NCBI RefSeq assembly: GCF_005796105.1
Contig: NZ_VAUO01000002.1
Span: 620,001-684,000, forward strand
Direction of reading: 5' to 3'
DNA: 64,000 nt
DNA from: Pseudomonas mosselii
Lineage (GTDB): Bacteria > Pseudomonadota > Gammaproteobacteria > Pseudomonadales > Pseudomonadaceae
Shown here: piece by piece, positions 58,317-64,000 of the stretch
Numbering within the stretch: position 1 is the first letter of the stretch
Layout: the number at the start of each line of letters is the position of its first letter
Made by a program: the position numbers and the translations under genes
Notes under the pieces: generated by a model
What the model was told of the DNA's origin: nothing
Seen by the model: only the letters and a program-made list of their open reading frames with translations
Databases searched by the model: none

Positions 58317-58640
58317 TCAGACGTTGAAGCTTTCGCCGCAGCCACACTCACCGCGCACGTTGGGGTTGTTGAACTTGAAGCCTTCGTTCAACCCTTCCTT
58401 GACGAAGTCCAGCTCGGTGCCGTCGAGATACACCAAGCTCTTGGGGTCGATGATGACCTTCACGCCATGGTTCTCGAACACTTGGTCTTCGTCGGCCAGC
58501 TCGTCAACGAATTCCAGCACGTAGGCCAGGCCCGAGCAGCCGGTGGTGCGCACGCCCAGGCGAATGCCCTCACCTTTGCCGCGCCCGTCGAGGGAGCGGC
58601 GAATGTGGTTGGCGGCGGCTTCTGTCATGCTGATAGCCAT
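58317..58640 (-). CDS. iscA: A-type Fe-S carrier IscA
   Basis: IscA is an iron-sulfur carrier that passes clusters, mainly [4Fe-4S], to target enzymes. The 107-aa protein has the three conserved cysteines Cys35 (TTGCSG), Cys99 and Cys101 (GECGCGESF). It lies 24 bp after iscU and eight bases before hscB. Confidence 0.97.
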   Translation of the reverse strand: MAISMTEAAANHIRRSLDGRGKGEGIRLGVRTTGCSGLAYVLEFVDELADEDQVFENHGVKVIIDPKSLVYLDGTELDFVKEGLNEGFKFNNPNVRGECGCGESFNV

Positions 58641-58664
58641 CGGAACTCCTTACCTCGCGGCGAC

Positions 58665-59051
58665 TTAGATCAAGCCTTTTTTTTGCTTGTAATCGCGTAC
58701 GGCAGCCTTGATGGCATCCTCGGCAAGTACCGAGCAGTGGATCTTGACCGGCGGAAGTGCCAGCTCTTCGGCCAACTGGGTGTTCTTGATGGTTTCGGCT
58801 TCGTCCAGGGTCTTGCCCTTCATCCACTCGGTAGCCAGGGAGCTGGAGGCGATGGCCGAACCACAGCCGTAAGTCTTGAACTTGGCGTCTTCGATGACGC
58901 CTTGCTCGTTGACCTTGATCTGCAGACGCATCACGTCACCGCAGGCCGGCGCGCCGACCATGCCGGTCCCGACATCCGGGTCCTCGGCATTCATCTTGCC
59001 GACGTTGCGTGGGTTTTCGTAGTGGTCGATGACCTTTTCACTGTATGCCAT
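58665..59051 (-). CDS. iscU: Fe-S cluster scaffold IscU
   Basis: IscU is the scaffold on which clusters are built from IscS sulfur. The 128-aa protein has Cys37, Cys63 and Cys106 with Asp39 (ACGDV, YGCGSA, HCSVLAEDA), and the HscA-recognition motif LPPVK at 99-103. All ligands are intact. It lies 46 bp after iscS. Confidence 0.98.
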   Translation of the reverse strand: MAYSEKVIDHYENPRNVGKMNAEDPDVGTGMVGAPACGDVMRLQIKVNEQGVIEDAKFKTYGCGSAIASSSLATEWMKGKTLDEAETIKNTQLAEELALPPVKIHCSVLAEDAIKAAVRDYKQKKGLI

Positions 59052-59097
59052 GGTGCAATTCCTTCCTCATCAGGGAGCCGCTCTTGCCGGCGACTGC

Positions 59098-60312
59098 TTA
59101 GTGGGCGGCCCACTCGATCTTGGAGATGTCGACGCCGTCTTTGTACATGTCCCACAGGGGCGACAGCTCACGCAGCTTGTTCACGGCTTCGCAGACTTTC
59201 TGCGCCGCATAGTCGACTTCTTCTTCGCTGGTGAAGCGGCCGAAAGAGAAGCGAATCGAGCTGTGCGCCAGTTCGTCGTTGCGGCCAAGGGCACGCAGGA
59301 CATAGGACGGCTCGAGCGAAGCGGAGGTGCAGGCCGAACCGGACGAAACGGCGATGTCCTTGAGCGACATCAGCAGCGACTCGCCTTCGACGTAGTTGAA
59401 GCTCAGGTTCAGGTTGTGCGGCACGCGGGCAGTCTGGCTGCCGTTGACGTACAGCTCTTCGAGGTCGGAGACCTGCTTGAAGAAGCGCTCGCTCAGGGCC
59501 TTGATACGCAGGTTCTCGGCAGCCATTTCCTGCTTGGCGATGGCGAAGGCTTCGCCCATGCCGACGATCTGGTGGGTCGGCAGCGTACCCGAGCGCATGC
59601 CGCGCTCATGACCGCCACCATGGATAATGGCTTCCAGACGCACGCGAGGCTTGCGGCTGACATACAGCGCGCCGATACCTTTAGGACCGTAGGCTTTGTG
59701 GGCCGAGAACGACATCAGGTCAACTTTCAGCTTTTGCAGATCGATCTCGACCTTGCCGGCCGACTGGGCGGCATCGACGTGGAACAACACACCACGCGAA
59801 CGGGTCAGTTCACCAATCGCGGCAATGTCGTTGATCGAGCCGACTTCGTTGTTCACGTGCATCAGCGAGACCAGGATGGTGTCGTCACGCAGCACGGCTT
59901 CGACCATGGCTGGGGTAACGATGCCGTCTTCGCCTGGCTCGAGGTAGGTGACTTCGAAACCTTCGCGCTCGAGCTGGCGAGCGGTGTCCAGGACCGCCTT
60001 GTGCTCGATCTTGGAGGTGATGATGTGCTTGCCCTTGGTCTGATAGAAGTGCGCCACGCCTTTGAGGGCCAAGTTATCGGACTCGGTGGCACCGCTGGTC
60101 CAGACGATTTCGCGCGGGTCGGCGTTGATCAGCTCGGCAACCTGACGGCGACCGTTTTCCACGGCTTCTTCAGCTTTCCAGCCGAACACGTGGGAGCGCG
60201 AGGCCGGGTTACCGAAGTTCCCGTCGACCAGCAGGCAGTCGGCCATTTTTTGGGCAACGCGCGGGTCGACCGGGGTGGTCGCGGAGTAATCGAGGTAGAT
60301 CGGCAACTTCAT
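59098..60312 (-). CDS. iscS: Cysteine desulfurase IscS
   Basis: IscS removes sulfur from cysteine and supplies it to IscU and tRNA thiolation. The 404-aa PLP enzyme has the Schiff-base Lys206 ([12 protein letters not shown]) and the persulfide Cys328 in SSGSACTS, the same numbering as E. coli. Length is normal. It is 44 bp downstream of iscR and leads the structural genes of the operon. Confidence 0.98.
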   Translation of the reverse strand: MKLPIYLDYSATTPVDPRVAQKMADCLLVDGNFGNPASRSHVFGWKAEEAVENGRRQVAELINADPREIVWTSGATESDNLALKGVAHFYQTKGKHIITSKIEHKAVLDTARQLEREGFEVTYLEPGEDGIVTPAMVEAVLRDDTILVSLMHVNNEVGSINDIAAIGELTRSRGVLFHVDAAQSAGKVEIDLQKLKVDLMSFSAHKAYGPKGIGALYVSRKPRVRLEAIIHGGGHERGMRSGTLPTHQIVGMGEAFAIAKQEMAAENLRIKALSERFFKQVSDLEELYVNGSQTARVPHNLNLSFNYVEGESLLMSLKDIAVSSGSACTSASLEPSYVLRALGRNDELAHSSIRFSFGRFTSEEEVDYAAQKVCEAVNKLRELSPLWDMYKDGVDISKIEWAAH

Positions 60313-60356
60313 TGAGTATCTCCTATCAGGCGGTGGCGTCGCTCATCGCGGCTAAT

Positions 60357-60848
60357 TCAGTCGACGGCGGACGTCTCAATCTTGTCCAGCTGTGCGGTAC
60401 GGCCCGCGACGCGGCGCAGGTCCTGGCGCTGGGCGACTTCCTGCACCTCACGGCGCACGACGAGGTCGGCCAGGCTGATGCCACTGAGAAATTCATGGAT
60501 CTGCTGGCTCAGATCGCACCACAGGTGGTGAGTCAGGCAGGTATCACCGGCATGGCAATCCCCCAGGCCCTGGCAACGGGTGGCATCGACCGATTCGTTG
60601 ACTGCATCGATGACCTGGGCCACCTGGATGGTTTCCATACCGCGCGACAGCTGGTATCCGCCGCCCGGGCCGCGCACGCTGGAAACCAGGCTGCTGCGGC
60701 GCAGCTTGGCGAACAGCTGCTCCAGATAAGAGAGGGAAATGCCCTGGCGCTCGGAAATATCGGCCAAAGACACCGGCCCATGCTGCGCGTGCAACGCCAG
60801 ATCAAGCATGGCGGTCACGGCGTATCGGCCTTTGGTAGTCAGTCGCAT
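60357..60848 (-). CDS. iscR: Fe-S-dependent transcription factor IscR
   Basis: IscR is an Rrf2-type regulator that carries a [2Fe-2S] cluster and represses its own operon when clusters are plentiful. The 163-aa protein has a winged helix-turn-helix and cluster ligands Cys92, Cys98, Cys104 and His107 ([16 protein letters not shown]), in the same positions as E. coli. It is the first gene of isc; two IscR-type sites overlap its promoter. Confidence 0.97.
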   Translation of the reverse strand: MRLTTKGRYAVTAMLDLALHAQHGPVSLADISERQGISLSYLEQLFAKLRRSSLVSSVRGPGGGYQLSRGMETIQVAQVIDAVNESVDATRCQGLGDCHAGDTCLTHHLWCDLSQQIHEFLSGISLADLVVRREVQEVAQRQDLRRVAGRTAQLDKIETSAVD

Positions 60849-60885
60849 GGCGTATGGTTACCACGGGAGTTACAGGATGTGTGCG

Positions 60886-60914
60886 AGTATGCGATTCCCG
60901 AGCATTTAAGTCAA
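60886..60914 (-). promoter_or_regulatory. Sigma-70 promoter of the isc operon
   Basis: On the minus strand TTGACT (60909-60914) and CATACT (60886-60891) are spaced by exactly 17 bases. This is the best promoter in the window and lies inside the first IscR site, about 40 bp upstream of iscR. Confidence 0.85.
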
Positions 60915-60918
60915 CTAT
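60894..60918 (-). promoter_or_regulatory. IscR type 1 site (promoter-overlapping)
   Basis: On the minus strand this 25-bp element begins ATAGTTGACTTAAATG and resembles the E. coli iscR-operator half sites ATAGTTGAC and TCGGGAAT. It covers the -35 box, so bound IscR would block RNA polymerase. Confidence 0.75.
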
Positions 60919-60942
60919 TAGACCTAGTGCTTTAGTCGGGTA
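60918..60942 (-). promoter_or_regulatory. IscR type 1 site (upstream)
   Basis: A second element directly adjacent reads TACCCGACTAAAGCACTAGG on the minus strand and keeps the CCGACT and TAGGT core of type 1 sites. The tandem arrangement is like that at E. coli iscR. Confidence 0.7.
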
Positions 60943-60973
60943 AGCATGCGGAAGGCGGGCGCGAGTGTAGCAG

Positions 60974-61001
60974 ACAAGGGGCGCGAGCACACGCCCCTTG
61001 T
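60974..61001 (-). terminator. Stem-loop after cysE
   Basis: ACAAGGGGCG and CGCCCCTTGT pair perfectly (ten base pairs, eight-base loop). It lies 15 bp after the cysE stop and before the isc promoter. There is no T run after it, so termination may be incomplete. Confidence 0.6.
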
Positions 61002-61016
61002 ATCGGCAAGACGCAA

Positions 61017-61805
61017 TCAGTGCGGCTGAGTGTCGCCCTGCTTGGCCTCGGCGCAGGCCTCGGCAAACTCGTCGGCGGGTAGCGCGGGCAGCTCCTTGGC
61101 GCAGTAGTCACTGCCCATGCGGGTCAGCGCGCCACACATGCCTTCGAGGCGTTCATCGACTGCCTGCAAATGGTCGAGCATCTGGCCAATGGCCCGCGCC
61201 ACCGGGTCAGGCATGTCACCGCTGACGCCATAGGCGTCGAAGCCGATCTTCTCGGCCATTGCCTTGCGCTTGGCTTGCACCGCGTCATCTTCGTGCTTGA
61301 CGATGATACGCCCTGGAATACCCACCGCCGTAGCGCCTGCCGGTACCGCCTTGGTGACCACGGCATTGGAGCCGATCTTGGCCCCGGCGCCGACGGTGAA
61401 CGGACCCAGCACCTTGGCACCAGCACCGACCACCACACCGTTTTCCAGGGTTGGGTGACGCTTGCCCTTGTTCCAACTGGTGCCACCAAGCGTGACACCC
61501 TGATAGAGCGTCACGTCATCACCGATCTCGGCGGTTTCGCCAATCACGATACCCATGCCGTGGTCGATGAAGAAACGCCGACCGATGGTCGCACCCGGAT
61601 GGATCTCGATCCCGGTCATCCAGCGCCCGAAGTTGGACACCAGCCGCGCCAACCACTTGAAGTCGCGGCGCCACAGGGCATTACCCAGGCGGTGCAGCCA
61701 GATGGCATGCATGCCCGGATAGCAGGTCAACACTTCGAAGGCATTACGCGCTGCCGGGTCACGGTGGAACACACTCTGGATATCTTCACGCAGACGTTCG
61801 AACAT
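61017..61805 (-). CDS. cysE: Serine O-acetyltransferase
   Basis: CysE makes O-acetylserine for cysteine synthesis. The 262-aa protein has an N-terminal helical domain and a left-handed beta helix with hexapeptide repeats ([40 protein letters not shown]). The catalytic His/Asp region [18 protein letters not shown] is intact. It lies three bases after trmJ and directly upstream of the isc operon, so cysteine supply and sulfur mobilisation sit together. Confidence 0.96.
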   Translation of the reverse strand: MFERLREDIQSVFHRDPAARNAFEVLTCYPGMHAIWLHRLGNALWRRDFKWLARLVSNFGRWMTGIEIHPGATIGRRFFIDHGMGIVIGETAEIGDDVTLYQGVTLGGTSWNKGKRHPTLENGVVVGAGAKVLGPFTVGAGAKIGSNAVVTKAVPAGATAVGIPGRIIVKHEDDAVQAKRKAMAEKIGFDAYGVSGDMPDPVARAIGQMLDHLQAVDERLEGMCGALTRMGSDYCAKELPALPADEFAEACAEAKQGDTQPH

Positions 61806-61808
61806 CGA

Positions 61809-62564
61809 TCAGTCCTTCTTCTTATGCGGCTCACCCCGGGCGACCTTCTGGGTCTCGGTGAGGATGCCGCGCAAAATACTCATTTCCGTACGCTCTACCG
61901 AACTGCGCCCGTACAGCCGGCGCAGGCGAGCCATCAGGTGCTTGGGCTTTTCAGGATCGAGGAAGCCGATACCCACCAGGGTTTGCTCCAGGTGGTCGTA
62001 GAATCGCTCCATCTCATCCAGGGTCGCCAGTTCGCAGGCGTCGTCCTTCACGGCTTTCGACGGCTCGCCCTGAACTGCCAGCCAGGCCATGCGCACCTCG
62101 TAGGCGAGCACCTGGACTGCGGCAGCCAGATTCAGCGAGCTGAAGTCGGGATTGGAGGGGATGTGCACGTGAAAGTGACATCGCTGCAGCTCGTCGTTGG
62201 TCAGGCCTGCGTGCTCGCGACCGAATACCAGGGCGATTTCCTCACCGCCAGCGGCACGCTCGACGGCCTTGCCCGCACACTCGCGCGGATCGAGCAGCGG
62301 CCAAGGGATGCTGCGCTCGCGGGCGCTGGTGCCAATCGCCAAGCTACAGCCGGCCAGCGCCTGCTCCAGGGTTTCGACCACCACGGCGGCGTCGAGCACA
62401 TCGTCGGCGCCCGAGGCACGGGCGCGGGCGTCCGCAGCAGGGAAATCCAGTGGCTGGACCAGCACCAGGCGCGACAGGCCCATGTTTTTCATGGCACGTG
62501 CAGCGCCGCCGATGTTACCGGGGTGGCTGGTATTGACCAGAACAACACGAATATTCTGCAACAA
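61809..62564 (-). CDS. trmJ: tRNA (cytidine/uridine-32-2'-O)-methyltransferase TrmJ
   Basis: TrmJ methylates the ribose at position 32 of several tRNAs. The 251-aa SPOUT protein has the family motifs NTSHPGNIGGAARAMKNMG and LVFGREHAGLTNDEL and the C-terminal extension. The start appears to be TTG (62564, with a second TTG directly after); there is no in-frame ATG before the conserved MLQNIRVVLVN-type beginning and the ribosome-binding site is weak. It is divergent from suhB and upstream of cysE. Confidence 0.93.
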   Translation of the reverse strand: MLQNIRVVLVNTSHPGNIGGAARAMKNMGLSRLVLVQPLDFPAADARARASGADDVLDAAVVVETLEQALAGCSLAIGTSARERSIPWPLLDPRECAGKAVERAAGGEEIALVFGREHAGLTNDELQRCHFHVHIPSNPDFSSLNLAAAVQVLAYEVRMAWLAVQGEPSKAVKDDACELATLDEMERFYDHLEQTLVGIGFLDPEKPKHLMARLRRLYGRSSVERTEMSILRGILTETQKVARGEPHKKKD

Positions 62565-62648
62565 GGTGTTGAGCTCACGGATACAGAAGAAGGGGCGAAT
62601 GATCTTACAGAACCGACGGGCGTAACGCCACGAATGCGCATGTCACCC

Positions 62649-62676
62649 TTCTGCCGAGGCAGATTTCTGATAGACT
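62649..62676 (+). promoter_or_regulatory. Possible suhB promoter
   Basis: TGATAGACT (62668-62676) resembles an extended -10 element, and TTCTGC 16 bases upstream is a weak -35. It lies 39 bp before the suhB start in the divergent trmJ-suhB region. Confidence 0.4.
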
Positions 62677-62714
62677 AGGCGGCTTTCCTCTTTAACATCC
62701 CAGGTGAAACGCCC

Positions 62715-63533
62715 ATGCAGCCTATGCTGAATATCGCCCTGCGCGCCGCTCGCAGCGCCAGTGAACTGATTTTCCGCTCCATCGAACGCCTGGACACCAT
62801 CAAAGTCGACGAAAAAGAAGCCAAGGACTACGTGTCCGAGGTGGATCGCGCTGCCGAGCAGACCATCGTCAATGCCCTGCGCAAGGCCTATCCGAACCAC
62901 TCCATCCTGGGTGAAGAGACCGGCCTGCATGCCGGTACCGGTGAAGAAGGCAAGGATTACCTGTGGATCATCGATCCGCTGGACGGCACCACCAACTTCC
63001 TGCGTGGCGTTCCTCACTTCGCCGTGAGCATCGCCTGTAAGTATCGCGGCCGCCTTGAGCATGCCGTGATCGTCGACCCGGTCCGCCAAGAAGAATTCAC
63101 CGCCAGCCGTGGCCGTGGCGCCCAGCTCAATGGCCGCCGCATTCGCTGCAGCGCGCGCAACAGCCTTGACGGCGCCCTGCTGGGCACCGGCTTCCCGTTC
63201 CGCGATAACCAAATGGCCGACCTGGACAACTACCTGGGCATGCTCCGCGCCCTGACCGGCCAGACCGCAGGCATCCGTCGCGCCGGTTCCGCCGCCCTGG
63301 ATCTGGCGTACGTGGCCGCTGGCCGCTTCGATGCCTTCTGGGAGTCGGGCCTGTCCGAATGGGACATGGCTGCTGGCGTATTGCTGATCCAAGAAGCCGG
63401 TGGCCGAGTCAGCGACTTCAAAGGTGGCCACGAATTCCTCGAGAAGGGCCACATCGTCGCCGGCGGCACCAAATGCTTCAAGGGCGTGCTGATCGCCATC
63501 CAGCCGCACCTGCCCGAACACCTGAAGCGCTGA
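62715..63533 (+). CDS. suhB: Inositol-1-monophosphatase SuhB
   Basis: SuhB is a Mg2+-dependent phosphatase that also acts in rRNA transcription antitermination and, in P. aeruginosa, virulence control. The 272-aa protein has the family motifs GEETG, WIIDPLDGTTNFLRGVPHFA and SEWDMAAGVLLIQEAGGRVS with all metal-binding acidic residues. The ATG at 62715 follows AGGTGA. It is a single gene ending in a strong terminator. Confidence 0.96.
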   Translation: MQPMLNIALRAARSASELIFRSIERLDTIKVDEKEAKDYVSEVDRAAEQTIVNALRKAYPNHSILGEETGLHAGTGEEGKDYLWIIDPLDGTTNFLRGVPHFAVSIACKYRGRLEHAVIVDPVRQEEFTASRGRGAQLNGRRIRCSARNSLDGALLGTGFPFRDNQMADLDNYLGMLRALTGQTAGIRRAGSAALDLAYVAAGRFDAFWESGLSEWDMAAGVLLIQEAGGRVSDFKGGHEFLEKGHIVAGGTKCFKGVLIAIQPHLPEHLKR

Positions 63534-63541
63534 TTGCCTCA

Positions 63542-63580
63542 GGTACAAAAAAGCACCCCTCGGGGTGCTTTTTTTGTACC
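63542..63580. terminator. Bidirectional terminator between suhB and the glycine-zipper gene
   Basis: AAAAAAGCACCCC and GGGGTGCTTTTTT form a tight stem with a two-base loop, with A and T runs on either side. It can terminate suhB on the plus strand and the convergent gene on the minus strand. Confidence 0.92.
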
Positions 63581-63600
63581 TCACAGCCGCAGCGCGGCGA

Positions 63601-64000
63601 TCACTGCCCCGCCTGATTCTGCCCAAGAATCAGTTTGCCGTTCTTGTCCAGCGGGATAGTCGAGCCCGGCTCGTGATCCATCTTCACCTTGCCCACCTGA
63701 TCACCAATGGAATAGGTGACGTTGTAGCCCACCACCTTCTCACTGACATCGTTGACCGTGTTGCAGCGCGTCTGCGTGGTGGTGTAGGTATCGCGCTCCT
63801 GCATGTACTCCTGGGCCTTGTTGCCCGCATAACCACCGCCTACGGCGCCTGCCACGGTGGCGATCTTCTTGCCAGTACCCCCACCGATCTGATTACCCAG
63901 CAGGCCACCGGCCAGCGCACCGACCACGGTGCCTGCGATCTGGTGCTGGTCCTTGACCGGCGCCTGACGGGTCACCGCGACGTCCTTGCACACTTCGCGC
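63601..64000 (-). CDS. Glycine-zipper 2TM-domain protein (5' end beyond window)
   Basis: About 132 C-terminal residues are present; the frame runs off the right edge, so the true start is not visible. The glycine zipper reads IAGTVVGALAGGLLGNQIGG and GAVGGGYAGNKAQEYM, typical of small outer-membrane or periplasmic proteins of the SlyB/Rickettsia 17-kDa group. A conserved beta-like tail follows (VVGYNVTYSIGDQVGKVKMD). The function is not known, though such proteins often relate to envelope stress. It is convergent with suhB and shares its terminator. Confidence 0.8.
   Translation of the reverse strand, partial: REVCKDVAVTRQAPVKDQHQIAGTVVGALAGGLLGNQIGGGTGKKIATVAGAVGGGYAGNKAQEYMQERDTYTTTQTRCNTVNDVSEKVVGYNVTYSIGDQVGKVKMDHEPGSTIPLDKNGKLILGQNQAGQ

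Overview
The window reads as chromosomal core sequence of a fluorescent pseudomonad of the Pseudomonas putida group. The evidence is GC-rich coding sequence, a gene order I remember from P. putida KT2440 (mreBC, gatCAB, roxSR, dpp, prfC, speC, piu, der-hisS-ispG-rlmN-ndk, isc, cysE, trmJ, suhB), and many intergenic copies of the P. putida-type 35-bp REP. I see no prophage, insertion sequence, CRISPR array, rRNA or tRNA.

Layout. 1-1763 (minus): mreC (cut by the window edge) and mreB, cell-shape genes. 1969-5180: gatCAB, the tRNA-dependent amidotransferase. 5325-6804: an RlpA-like lipoprotein and a cation/Ca2+ antiporter. 6894-9254 (minus): aroP and an AEC-family carrier. 9667-11483 (minus): the redox two-component system roxSR. 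11785-12501: a SIMPL-domain periplasmic protein. 12809-23506: a dipeptide uptake island with three DppA-like binding proteins, an OprD-family porin and one dppBCDF translocator. 23634-24623 (minus): a membrane protein and a 24-residue membrane peptide not in the usual gene-length range. 24838-28613: an AraC regulator, an FAD amine oxidase-like enzyme, a cupin and a polyamine-binding protein. 28975-30558 (minus): prfC. 31052-34497: a quaternary-ammonium osmoprotectant ABC transporter. 34498-36253: speC (ornithine decarboxylase) behind a long leader. 36332-43605: two uncharacterised or scaffold genes, then the iron-uptake genes piuC, piuA and a PiuB-like reductase. 43972-45899 (minus): omega-amidase and a methionine/glutamine-type aminotransferase. 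46017-55236 (minus): der, bamB, yfgM-like, hisS, ispG, rodZ, pilF, rlmN, ndk. 55325-60848 (minus): the complete isc Fe-S operon. 61017-62564 (minus): cysE and trmJ. 62715-63533: suhB. 63601-64000 (minus): a truncated glycine-zipper protein.

Most notable observation. The 592-bp leader of speC holds a 39-codon Arg/Lys-rich ORF (34810-34929). Part of its coding sequence (34853-34867) can form 15 contiguous base pairs with 34934-34948, just after its stop codon. The second segment also forms the 5' arm of a terminator-like hairpin followed by a T run (34942-34983). This is the geometry of a leader-peptide attenuator controlling polyamine synthesis. Other points of interest are a probable AUU start codon for mreC (and possibly a second for the antiporter), three dispersed copies of a roughly 240-330 bp composite REP element, a Glu-to-Gln change in the first signature repeat of the antiporter, and the unannotated 24-residue peptide gene.

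How the genes work together. Several neighbourhoods deal with nitrogen and polyamine economy (dipeptide import, polyamine binding/oxidation, ornithine decarboxylase, alpha-keto acid repair). Iron and sulfur chemistry is concentrated in piuCA/B, isc and cysE, with visible Fur-like and IscR-like sites.
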